This document shows positions 56,001 to 64,000 of a stretch of DNA of 64,000 nt, piece after piece. Origin of the DNA: Sclerurus mexicanus (taxonomy: Eukaryota > Chordata > Aves > Passeriformes > Furnariidae). How positions within the stretch are numbered: position 1 is the first letter of the stretch; each line of letters begins with the position of its first letter. The translations under genes were made by a program, and so were the position numbers. The notes under the pieces were generated by a model, which searched no databases, was not told the DNA's origin, and was given only the letters and a program-made list of their open reading frames with translations. The DNA lies in the NCBI GenBank assembly GCA_013396755.1, contig VWZF01006912.1:816386-880385 (forward strand), in the 5' to 3' direction.

Positions 56001-57946
56001 GGGGAAAAAAACTCCCATCTCCACTCAAATCGGTCCAGCAGACTGAACACGTCACATTTCTCAAGTAAACAGCTGCCATTAGAAAAAAAAAATTAATTGG
56101 AGAAGGAAGAAAAGTCTTGGCTGTGCCAATCACAATTATTTTTAATTCCAAAACTTAAACACGGAGATAGATTGAGATTCCCCACAGAAGAAAGCAAGGT
56201 GACTAAGTGGTATGTTGGTGACAGACATTAACAGAGAAGCTATCAGCTCTCGTGTCAAGAAGGCTCCCAAATAAACTCATTTGTATGGTTGGGACATACA
56301 GTTTATATGGTTAAACTCATCGAGTCACGGAATCATACAATGGTTTGAGTTGAAAGAGATCTTAAAGCTTACCTAGTTCCAAGCCCCTGTCATGGACAGG
56401 GACACTTCCCACTAGACCAGGTTGTTCAGAGTCCCATCCAGCCTAGCCTTGAGCACTCCAGGGATGGGACATCCACAGCTTCTCTGGGCAACATTCAAAA
56501 TATATAGCGAGGGAAATTCCCCTGAGTCACTCCGTCTCATTGCAGTGACTATCAAACGAGTCAAACATGAGCCTTGTGACACAAGGCACAGAGAAAATGG
56601 GAGTATCACAGAAGAGGAAAAAACCACTGTTTTTCTTTCCCTAACTTCTGAGTGTTGCAAGATGGAAATAACATCTCCATGGCAGAAATGCCAAAGAAAT
56701 CATTAGGATTTCTCTGTGTGATAGCAGCAATATTTATACTAATGTCTTTCTTCTACTGAATTTGTATATCCTTCAGAAATCCATGTTTACTGATCAAAAC
56801 CCCTGGAATCTGCAGAAGCGAGCAGCTCCTTGGCCTTGTGCTATGAGAGCACAACAAGCATCAGTTTGGGGACACTGCAAGCCATCATTTTATACTGTCC
56901 ATTGCTATTTTGGGCATTTGGGTGAGGGCAAAAGCATTTGGCAGAGATGAGGGCAGGAAAAGGGTGCACTGGAGCTGAGGGCAGGGCTCCCAATGTATAC
57001 AACACATAGGGGACAGAGGACTTTGGGAGCATGGGAATATATTGCCATTTATATTGCACTGGGGAGATCCCATGGTCAGCTGGGTCTTTATGCCCATTGG
57101 ATTGTCTGCCATCCAAAATATTCTTTTCCAAAGGACATTGAGCTCTCTCCCTGTATTTGCACGTAGCCATGAGCAGCTGAGTGAGAGACTCCTGTCAAAA
57201 GCCAAACCGAAAATCTCCAAAGGCTCTTGACTGTGCAACTCTATAAACCTTTCCAAGGCTCCCTCCTCCCATGCCAGGACATCCAGACTGTGGGGCTGAA
57301 ATAAAAATCCTCCCTGTTGGCAGCTGTTGCTCTTACTCTACCTATTGGCATGAATGTTTATTTTTCTGATCCCGGGATAAAGGAGGGTGGTCACTAAAGA
57401 GAAAACTATTAGCTTTGGTAGGCTGATGGCCACTGGCATTTTCCAATTATTTGGCCAAATGCATTCTTGAAGCGCTTGGATCCCTTGTATTGCATCCTAG
57501 AGCAAGAAAATATAATTTTCTGCACCCGTAATACCGAACTGTCCTGTGGCTGCTGTGCCAGGGTGCACATGGAAACTGTCTTTGGAGACCTGCCCAATGC
57601 TGGTATCAGGTGCTTCACCTGATTGATAAAAATCAGCCCTATTTTTTCCTCTGTACTGTTCATTTCTTCCCATCAAGTTGTTCAAGAATGTTGCAAATAA
57701 GAGATTGGAACTATCAGTACCAAAAAGCATTTGGGGCTCCCATGACTTTCAGAGGAATGTCTCTTGCTGCTGCCAGTGAGAATGGCGGGGTAGTAAAAAT
57801 GAGTGAAAACAAAGACATGAAATTACCTGAAATGCCCAGATCACACACTGCTAAATTAACAGTCATTATCTCAGCAGGTCTCAACTTCTTTTTTCGCTTT
57901 GAGGACATAAAAATAACATACCCATTTCCCAGAGTTGAAAGGATAC
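46955..57946 (-). CDS. OPN5: Neuropsin (opsin 5 family) gene, five coding exons, 5' exon not secured
   Basis: Split gene; join 57946-57827, 53760-53590, 51002-50668, 48499-48264, 47018-46955 (complement). Total 926 coding bases, with junction phases 1, 1, 0 and 2, and every internal junction has a GT donor and AG acceptor. The product is a seven-helix opsin: a retinal-binding G-protein-coupled receptor of the plasma membrane. OPN5 pigments are known as UV/violet-sensitive, bistable and Gi-coupled, and in birds are linked to deep-brain and retinal light sensing. Seen in sequence: SLDRYLKI at the end of TM3, EPFGTSCTLDWW in ECL2 with E181 and C187, AWIPY in TM6, LLAKSAAMYNPIIY in TM7 with the Schiff-base lysine, and a CC pair after helix 8. 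From ILST onward there are 307 residues, close to what I recall for human OPN5. No frameshift or internal stop was seen. The C-terminus diverges from mammalian OPN5, so OPN5L2 is the main alternative. T188 (not Cys) argues against OPN5L1. Confidence 0.93.
47019..48263 (-). other. OPN5 intron between exons 5 and 6
   Basis: 1245 bp with a gtaatt donor and a ccttcccatag acceptor. No repeat or additional exon recognised. Confidence 0.8.
48264..48499 (-). CDS. OPN5: OPN5 coding exon 5: TM6, TM7 with retinal lysine, helix 8
   Basis: 236 bp, phase 0 to phase 2. It reads VAMLICAGFLIAWIPYAVVS for TM6, then SAFGQPDSVPIQFSVIPTLL in the loop and TM7. AKSAAMYNPIIYQVID follows, carrying the Schiff-base lysine (K296, bovine numbering) and NPxxY (NPIIY). 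The cytoplasmic part has a CC pair (FACCRSGG), a possible palmitoylation site, and a basic KNSLKKS run. The acceptor is ctcctctcacaag and the donor is TCAAG/gtaatt. Reading on into the intron adds only one codon before a stop, so without exon 6 the protein would end a few residues after helix 8. Confidence 0.96.
48500..50667 (-). other. OPN5 intron between exons 4 and 5
   Basis: 2168 bp with a gtgggt donor and a ctctcacaag acceptor. It contains a TTG microsatellite at 49443-49463. No other element recognised. Confidence 0.9.
49443..49463. repeat. TTG trinucleotide microsatellite in OPN5 intron
   Basis: Seven consecutive TTG units, just after a short T run. Confidence 0.95.
50668..51002 (-). 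CDS. OPN5: OPN5 coding exon 4: ICL2, TM4, ECL2, TM5, ICL3
   Basis: 335 bp, entered in phase 1 and left in phase 0. It starts GTWLKRHHAFICL, then TM4 (IIWAYAMFWATVPF), ECL2 (APEPFGTSCTLDWW), TM5 (AFVLSILFFCLLFPTAVIVF) and ICL3 ending HILEMKLTK. By bovine numbering E181 is present, C187 pairs with C110, and residue 188 is Thr. In OPN5L1, position 188 is the cysteine that forms the retinal adduct. Residue 168 is Ala. As I recall, mammalian OPN5 carries Thr there and non-mammalian OPN5 carries Ala, which is linked to direct all-trans-retinal binding. The acceptor is atcttgcag and the donor is AAG/gtgggt. Confidence 0.96.
51003..53589 (-). other. OPN5 intron between exons 3 and 4
   Basis: 2587 bp with a gtaaga donor and an atcttgcag acceptor. 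It contains one CR1 tail (51083-51207) close to the acceptor. The remainder is A/T-rich sequence without recognisable coding. Confidence 0.9.
51083..51207 (+). mobile_element. CR1 LINE 3' end inside OPN5 intron
   Basis: Carries actttgagcaatctggtcta, gtggaagctgtccctgcc, ggtcccttccaacccaaact and gttttatgattctatga. It lies antisense to the opsin gene, beginning 81 bp upstream of the exon 4 acceptor. Confidence 0.9.
53590..53760 (-). CDS. OPN5: OPN5 coding exon 3: TM2 end, ECL1, TM3 with DRY
   Basis: 171 bp, phase 1 to phase 1. It opens with VVGKPFSIISFFSHRW and continues through GWIGCRWYGWAGFFFGCGSL to SLDRYLKICHLSYG. C110 (bovine numbering) of the conserved disulfide is in IGCRW. The residue three after it, at the usual vertebrate counterion site 113, is Tyr and not Glu, as in other OPN5 proteins. 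The intact DRY motif follows TM3. The acceptor is ctcctttttgaag and the donor is TATG/gtaaga, both strong. A CR1 element lies 141 bp upstream of the acceptor, in antisense orientation to the gene. Confidence 0.95.
53902..54147 (+). mobile_element. CR1 LINE 3' fragment inside OPN5 intron
   Basis: Starts near gatgacttgaagctgaagga and includes gagggtggtgaggcattggt, ccatctctggaagtattcaa, ggccaggttggatgaatctt and a tail ending cattctatgattctatgac. Antisense to the opsin gene and 141 bp from exon 3. Confidence 0.93.
56320..56498 (-). mobile_element. CR1 LINE 3' fragment inside OPN5 intron
   Basis: Plus-strand text atcatacaatggtttgagtt, ggacagggacacttcccact, agaccaggttgttcagagtc, gggatgggacatccacagct and tctctgggcaac is the reverse complement of a CR1 tail. 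Same orientation as the opsin gene. Confidence 0.92.
57827..57946 (-). CDS. OPN5: OPN5 coding exon 2: TM1, first intracellular loop, start of TM2
   Basis: 120 bp, phase 1 at both ends. It begins within a glycine codon and reads ILSTLGNGYVIFMSSKRKKK, then LRPAEIMTVNLAVCDLGIS. This covers the end of TM1 with the conserved GN, the basic first intracellular loop, and the N-terminal half of TM2 with the NLAVCD motif. The acceptor is a T-rich tract ending in attattacag, with a good branch-point match (ctgat) about 30 bases before it. The donor is TCAG/gtaatt. The frame stays open through the acceptor into the intron for about 87 bases because the T-rich tract happens to encode hydrophobic residues. 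That should not be taken as coding. Confidence 0.93.
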
Positions 57947-58933
57947 CTGTAATAATGAAAAACAGAATAACAATCCAATCAGAAGCTTCCTCAAAACCAG
58001 CAATATCCCATCTTCCTTGTGAAATTCCCTGATATTTTCAGGCTGAACCAGTGATCCTAAGGCTGGACATTTCACTCTGAAACATGATCATCTCATTGCC
58101 ATTATGCAGCTCATAGAGACCTCGACTGCAGACACCTCCCTCCCACAGCAAATGTTATTTTCCCCTCTGCAGCAGAGCATTGCCTTCACCACCTGAGCCT
58201 GCACAACTATTGACCAAATGCTCAAAACAGGAATCCCATAATTCCTCTGTTTCATCAACCCCATTTTTTTCCTGCAAACATTTACACAGCCACACGAATG
58301 ATATTCAGCTGCCTGCAATCACAAGGACCCTGATCTGACCAGCCTTAATTTAACTAAATACTGTAATAAGAAGTTGAGGGATAAATTTCTAATATAATGT
58401 AAGTTGAGATATTAATACAAAATCTTCAATTTTACAATAAAATTTATTTCTATCATAAGAAAGAAAAATACTAAAATAAATCTGATTAATCTGATTTTAA
58501 CTTCCAGGTGGAATTTAGTGCATGAGTAGGGGTCCTTTTCTTCTTGGCTGACATCTTTTTTTCCATATCACCACCCAGGGACCCACAGGGAACCACACTG
58601 CAAGTGGCTAATCCTCCATGGAATTAATCACACTGGCGCCAGAAAATTGTAGGATTTCCAGTTCCCTTAAGGAAAAATGTTTCTTCACTAATGCATGTTA
58701 GAAAGACTTTAAGCTCAGGGCAGGGTTTTGCTATGGAAACACAGAACAGCACACACAACATCCCTCTCACGAAGCAGGAGTCACACCCAAGTTGGAAAAG
58801 CCAAAGGGACCTTTGCCCATAGAACCTCACACTGGAGCAGAGCAGACAAGGAAAAAGGAGGGAGACACAGAAGAAAAGAGTGAAGAGCATAGAGTGGCAG
58901 AAACCCCAATCTCCTGCCCCACCATTGTCTTAC

Positions 58934-59051
58934 CAAAGGGACCTACAATGGCAATGAGGGAGATTTTGGATAGAACTTCAGCTTGGGAAGGTTTGGTGTT
59001 TTCCTTAAGTATTTTATGTTTATCATCTCTGTTTCTCCCTGCATAAACCAT
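58934..59051 (-). CDS. Weak candidate for OPN5 exon 1 (start codon and N-terminus)
   Basis: 118 bp from an ATG with A at -3 and G at +4 to the donor TTTG/gtaaga, ending in phase 1 exactly as exon 2 needs. It encodes 39 residues plus the split Gly, ending LSKISLIAIVGPFG, which would join to ILSTLGNGYV as the first half of TM1. Against it: the family's well-conserved GFYLTIIG stretch is absent, a proline falls mid-helix, no N-glycosylation sequon is present, and a CR1 tail lies 21 bp upstream. No other phase-1 donor following a plausible hydrophobic segment with an in-frame ATG was found between 58000 and 64000, so the real exon may be outside the window. Confidence 0.2.
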
Positions 59052-59071
59052 AATTAAATGTTAAGTTTTGG

Positions 59072-59148
59072 GAGCTGGAAGTTTGAAGGTTGGAACCAGC
59101 TGAACTTTAAACTCCCTTCCAACCCAAAACATTCTATAATTCTAAATT
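59072..59148 (+). mobile_element. Short CR1 LINE 3' terminus
   Basis: Carries gggagctggaagtttgaagg, ttggaaccagctgaac, cccttccaacccaaaacatt and ctataattctaa. It sits 21 bp upstream (minus-strand sense) of the candidate exon 1 ATG. Confidence 0.8.
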
Positions 59149-59570
59149 AAGTTCCCCTCAATGAGCCCGTTTGCCACTGCAGTACCTGGGAATGGATGTC
59201 CCTGTCTTTACCTCCATCCTGACTTCACCTCCACTGCTTTTTCTCTGCCTGTTTCCTCCCTGTCCCACTGTGAGGGTCATCCTGAGTGCTTGGCTACCAG
59301 CTGAGGCCAACTCACCACACTAGTACAAAAGAGTCATCAATAACCCATATTTCCTCTGTTGATGAGGCAGTAAAGTCACCCTTTGTGATTACCTTCCTGC
59401 ACACGGCTCTGCTGGGGCAAACTCAGGGGTATCCTACATTTCCAAGAGACCCCCGTAGCAGCCCACCCCCCCAGAAATGCTGCCCTCTCCAAATATTTGA
59501 CCTCTGAATACCACATAACTTTCATCAGAATCTTCTGCCAGGCCAGACCTCAGGAACTGAAACCCAGTAA

Positions 59571-59655
59571 TTAAATGGGTATTTAATTATTTAATAATTA
59601 ACTTGATAATTCGGTTATTAGTAGTCCAGTATTTAAATGGGTATTTAATTATTTA
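59571..59655. repeat. 23-bp direct repeat, 62-bp offset
   Basis: An identical 23-base A/T-rich block, containing ttaaatgggtatttaat, occurs at 59571-59593 and 59633-59655. The intervening sequence is also A/T-rich but not repeated. Confidence 0.9.
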
Positions 59656-61610
59656 CTCTGGCCCATCAAGGGTGCCACGTCTTCACAAAATCAAGAAAAC
59701 CAACCTGGAAACCTCCATGAGGCAGAGAGAAAAATGGTTCCCAGAAGCTAAAACCAGACTATTTACCAAGACATATGAGTAAGCATGGAGACAAAAGTTT
59801 ACCAAACTCAGGAGAAAAATACTTTGATTTTTAATTTTTCCGTATTAAATGCAACACTAATCGGACACTTTTCTAATTTTTATATTGACAGTATTGCTTT
59901 CTATATTATTTTTAAAAACATGACAGAAGCTGGCTTACTATTGATCTGAGGTTTTCACAGTAAATTTGATTTACCCTTGGCGAATTGAATTTAAAGAACA
60001 ACCTACTTTTACAGCTCTGCGAATTTAATCTGAATTATAAGCCAATAGAGGTATTCATATGAATTATTTTCTTCCTCACTGCTAAGTCAATGAATCTCAA
60101 TGTTGCAAGAATTTTTTTACACATTTTAATCCTTTTGTCTCTTAATGCCATTTATCTCTCCAGTGATATTTAGGATAACCAGAGCACCAGCATCCAGTTT
60201 GAAATACCTTTTGAAAGCACTTGACATTTTCCTGAATCTTTTTCAACTGACTGGCAGTAAAGAGAGACATCTCCATCAGCCAAGCCTCTAAAGAAACTGT
60301 GCATTATTAATATCAATGTTCCAGAGAGCCCCAGCCCACTGACCTCCTAATCCTGTGCCTGGAAGGAGTCCAGTGATAACTTATGTTGTCTTTTGTCTAT
60401 GCCTGAATCTGACAATTGCTTATCTGAATTCTCTTTTAACTCTTCAGTTTACAATCTCCTTAGATGAGCCATCTGATGCTCCGTTTTCCCTTTTATTAAA
60501 TGATTTTCCTAACAGTTAGCTGGAGTGCTTGCTGGTGCAATCTCCAGTTCTGGTAGGTTGGAAACAGGGGAAAAAGACACTTCAAATATAAAATAAAGGG
60601 TCTTTTCCAGGAGCAAACAGTTCAGGGCACAATTGTCCATGGCACTGCAGCACTATTAGATAGAAGCAAACAAAGAGCCAAGGATGGGATAACTAAAAAA
60701 GTGACACCTGCAGAGAAAGAGCCAGGCTGAGACAACAACCTGCAGCGAGAAAGTGTTTAAAAGCAGTAAACTGAAGAAATAAACTTCCATTTCTCCAATC
60801 TGACAGCAGTGCTAAACGAACAGAGAAAATAAAAATAATTTTGAAAAAAGGAATAAAAAAAGGAAAGAAAAAGACAGTTCAGGATTTTGTTCTCAATTGA
60901 GCTGTTTCATAACATGCTGAGGAAGCGTGCAGCAACACTTTGCAAATCAATAGTTGCTTGCCACAGGGTTTCAAAGGAGCTGGCAGCCAGCGGGTCCCCA
61001 CTCAGTAGTTTGTCACCCTGCCTGGCCATGCAGCAAATCAATCAAGTCAGTGATGAAAAAGCTGGTGAGGGAAGTGACAAAGTAAAAAGAACTGGATTCT
61101 TAAAATCACATGCACGGTTTGATTTTTTTTTTTCTAGACAAAAAATCCCTACATGCGTAAATGAACTAGTCAGGACAAAAGATCGTGTGCTCACAGAAAA
61201 TTTAACCCAGTTTGGTCAAGACCCCTGATTTTCTTCAAGGAGAAAAAGAAAAAATGTATTTTTTCTATTTCAAACGGCAATGCTTCAGCAGTAGAACCCC
61301 AAAAGCTCTGCCGAGTTGCCTGGTACCATCCCAGCCTTGTTCAGCCACAGTGCAGCTTCTTCCCCTTTTTTAAAGGAATTTTTAACTTATTTGCACCTTA
61401 CACACCTCAAGTGCAGAAAGATGCACGATAGCAGTCCTGGCTTCCCAATTCCTGGCCTCCCTGTCCCTGCTCTCACGATGTCCACACCAGCCACCCTTAT
61501 GAGAGGCCACAATTTCTTGGAAGGGAACACAGTGCAGTGCTGCCAGTTCAGAACTGAACCGAAGGTGACAGGTTCAGCCTGAACCACAAGTTGTAATAAA
61601 AACCCACAGA

Positions 61611-61977
61611 CGTAGAACCATAGAATCATTGAGGTTCAAAAAGACCTCCAAGATCATCAAGTCCAACCTTTGGCCAAATATCACCAGGGCCACTAAATTA
61701 TACCACGAGGTGATATAATCTACTGGTTTTCTGAACACTTCCAGGGATGGTGCTTCCACCATTTCCCCGGGCAGCCTCGCCCAATGCCGAACCACTTTTT
61801 CAGTGAAGAAATTTTTCCTAACATCCAATCTAAACCTCCCCTGTTGCAATTTGAGTCCGTTTCCTCTTGTCCTGTCATTTGTTACTTGGGAGAAGAGACC
61901 AACCCCTACCCGGCTACAACATCCTTTCAGGGAGTTGCAGTGATAAGGTCTTCCCTGAGCCTTCTTTTCTCCATACC
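61611..61977 (-). mobile_element. CR1 LINE 3' fragment, distinct subfamily
   Basis: Reverse complement of a longer CR1 tail: atagaatcattgaggttcaa, caagatcatcaagtccaacc, cacttccagggatggtgctt, aatttttcctaacatccaat and ttgagtccgtttcctcttgt. The minus frame reads VRHWARLPGEMVEAPSLEVF. The 3' end differs from the other copies (no 'gggcagggacacc' block), so it is another subfamily. Confidence 0.92.
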
Positions 61978-63543
61978 CTCACTGGATATGGGACCGAACG
62001 CTCCAGTTCAGTTTTCCATCCTCTGCAGATTACACACACAGTTTATGAAGTAAATCCTCAATATTACAAAACTACTCCGAGGCACAAATCTGCACAAGAG
62101 CTATCAGAGGACACAGTTTTTGCTGGCTGTTTTGGATACCTGGGAGCTGTGATTAACTGTAAAGCTGCCAATTCAAGCAAATTTGCAGCCTTAACAAATT
62201 TGCTGTGTGGAATTCGATGTCAGTGAATATCTTCACAGAGGTAAACTTCCTTCTCCACCATCTACCACCTGAAAACTTTCCAGAGCAGTGCTTTATGTCC
62301 CAACAGAAATGTGGATGCTTTGAACTGCCAGAAATCAACTTAGTGGAAAAGGAAATTTGAGTTATTTGTTGGGGGTTTTTTTGTACACTAATAAAAGCTA
62401 CTCAGAAATTTACCTGGGAACCATGAAGATGAAAATCCTTATAAGTTCTCATTTCTATGCAAGCCCAAGATATTATTAAAATGTTGCTATCAACCTAAAT
62501 GTGGGTGGGTACTGAAATATGGATCTGCACAGCAGCAAGAGCTAATGATGCATCCCCAAGGCACTACACTAAATCAGCCTTGTGAGTTACAACTCACATG
62601 AGAAGAATTAATCCAAGCAAAGCCTTTTTTTTCTTTTTTTTTAAAGAAAAATATGTTTAAAGGCCACTTTACCCCATCTATTCACAAACACAGAAGATCT
62701 GACATTGGTTCTTCCACCAGTGGTGTTTTATTCTATAGATCCAAGTCCAAGGAAGATGCAAATGCAGCATTTACATGCATATGTGAAGGCCATAATTGGC
62801 TCTAATGAAAGCTGTTACTGGAGTGTGTAATGACCATAAGGGTAAAGTAACTAACCAAGCAAAATGCAATGCTAAACAAACACATGAAAAAACAAGTTAA
62901 ACACAGAGCTGAATGTAGGATATGATGTGTAGAGCTACACATGTATACAGCAGAGCTGTGGCTTTAATTTCCCTGGCTTGAGCCTTTGGATGCAATGAAT
63001 CCACCACAGGCTTTCTGATGCCCAGTCCACAACATCAGGAAGGTGGAATCTTACTGGTAAGTCTAATACCAAAATGATTATCAGACCTTTCTGAATTATA
63101 ATTGCAGTCTCACACTGCTCATGGAAGTCAGTGGCTTTATGGTTGGTTGTTGGCTTTTCACTGGAAATTTTTGATTCCTGTTCCTTGCCTTAATTTGATT
63201 ATATCTGTGTTTTTAAGATGTTTCACACCTGACAGGGATATTTTTTTTGGAAGACAATAAATCTACACTAAATACAGCGACCATAACAAGGCAACAGAGT
63301 GTATTTTGGAAGGATTCATTGCAGCCACTCAGACGTATTTCCTGGGATTAAAGCTAAATTTGCTTAACTGAGTGCATAAAGATCCAAGGTGTTGTTTTGG
63401 ACAGTTCAAGGAAAACATCTGCCTGCAGAGCAGCAGGAAAAAATATATATGTGAAAAGTGAAGATACAATGCATGAATAGCATGAGCAGCACTGAGACAG
63501 CTTCACCTGCCACCTCTGCTGCTCTGAATTCTTCTTTCAATAA

Positions 63544-63610
63544 AGACATAAGCAGGAGAGAAATGAGAAATAAGCAGAAGACATAAGTAGATGAGAAATG
63601 ATAAGAATAA
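63544..63610. repeat. Imperfect 35-bp tandem duplication
   Basis: agacataag followed by a gagaaatga-type stretch occurs at 63544 and again at 63579, with several substitutions and small indels. Confidence 0.7.
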
Positions 63611-63979
63611 CTTTGATACCCTTACTACAGAAAAGATAAGATTCTTTAGATCAGTCAGAGGAAATGCAGTAACAGAGAGTAGGAGGGAGGGATGTAAAGT
63701 AGTGAATGAGAAACACAAATGTAGGACTGACTGACAGATCTTTGTATTTTGTGCAGAACTGGTTGAACAAGAGAATGAATCAAAACTGAGATAAATGTCA
63801 AGGCATCATTGTACACTCTGTATTCAGCCTGGTGTTCAGCTGTTTGACACCCAGAGCCCAGTTTGGTGTAGAATAGTTATATGTCCTTAGCTCAGCTTTA
63901 AGAGAAAATTGCTGCTGAGCTGTGAGAAACTGCACAAATTAAAGTCACAAAAGATAAAGAAACCTAAAACATATAAAGA

Positions 63980-64000
63980 AATGGGATGGGATGGGATGGG
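63980..64000. repeat. ATGGG pentanucleotide microsatellite, cut by window edge
   Basis: Four ATGGG units run up to the last base, so the full length cannot be known from this window. Confidence 0.85.

Larger units (their letters stand above)
53761..57826 (-). other. OPN5 intron between exons 2 and 3
   Basis: 4066 bp with a gtaatt donor and a ctcctttttgaag acceptor. It holds two CR1 fragments in opposite orientations (53902-54147 plus, 56320-56498 minus). No extra exon recognised. Confidence 0.9.
57947..61610. other. Upstream of OPN5 exon 2: intron 1 or 5' flank
   Basis: Apart from the weak exon 1 candidate, one CR1 terminus and a direct repeat, nothing was recognised. No convincing promoter can be placed because the first exon is not fixed. 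Confidence 0.6.
61978..64000. other. Non-coding sequence, nothing recognised beyond listed repeats
   Basis: Short open frames only. Includes T-rich runs near 62.6 kb, an imperfect tandem duplication and the terminal ATGGG repeat. Confidence 0.6.

Noticed and set aside
58088..58318. Minus-strand 76-codon open frame just upstream of OPN5 exon 2, considered as exon 1
   Set aside because: It is not in a compatible phase with a donor near a hydrophobic end and shows no opsin N-terminal resemblance.
59777..59850. Minus-strand segment ending CLLICLG with a gtaaat-like donor, considered as exon 1
   Set aside because: The phase and hydrophobicity fit, but there is an upstream in-frame stop with no ATG and the donor is weak.
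61574..61849. 91-codon minus-strand open frame as a host gene
   Set aside because: It is CR1 polymerase sequence (RLPGEMVEAPSLEVF) in a truncated copy.

Overview
The window looks like an avian nuclear genome segment. It is A/T-rich, lacks bacterial-type gene packing, and carries many 5'-truncated CR1 (chicken repeat 1) LINE tails on both strands. One split vertebrate gene can be read with confidence. No RNA gene, CRISPR array, intact transposon or bacterial feature was seen.

The gene is a neuropsin (opsin 5 family) on the minus strand, with coding exons between 57946 and 46955. Five consecutive exons join cleanly at GT/AG sites with matching phases: 57946-57827, 53760-53590, 51002-50668, 48499-48264 and 47018-46955. 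Together they encode 307 residues plus one split glycine, from mid-TM1 to the stop codon. The retinal lysine (K296, bovine numbering), E181, the C110/C187 disulfide pair, the DRY motif and NPxxY are all intact, so the photopigment looks functional. The initiating exon is not securely located. The only phase-compatible candidate with a start codon and a hydrophobic end is 59051-58934, and it is weak. The true first exon may lie elsewhere upstream or beyond 64000. The divergent C-terminus leaves open whether this is the ordinary OPN5 (OPN5m) or the close non-mammalian paralogue OPN5L2.

Layout: 1-46954 is a gene-poor region downstream of the opsin. It holds CR1 fragments near 2.7, 9.6, 10.9, 16.6, 20.1, 28.5, 32.4 and 38.9 kb, some short tandem and homopolymer repeats, and no gene I can support. 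The opsin and its introns occupy 46955-57946, with three CR1 copies in the introns. From 57947 to 64000 there is upstream or intron 1 sequence with two more CR1 copies, a 23-bp direct repeat and an ATGGG microsatellite running off the window edge. Nothing here amounts to a clearly new biological system. The best follow-ups are the missing first exon, the paralogue identity, and one 175-codon unexplained open frame at 42987-43514.
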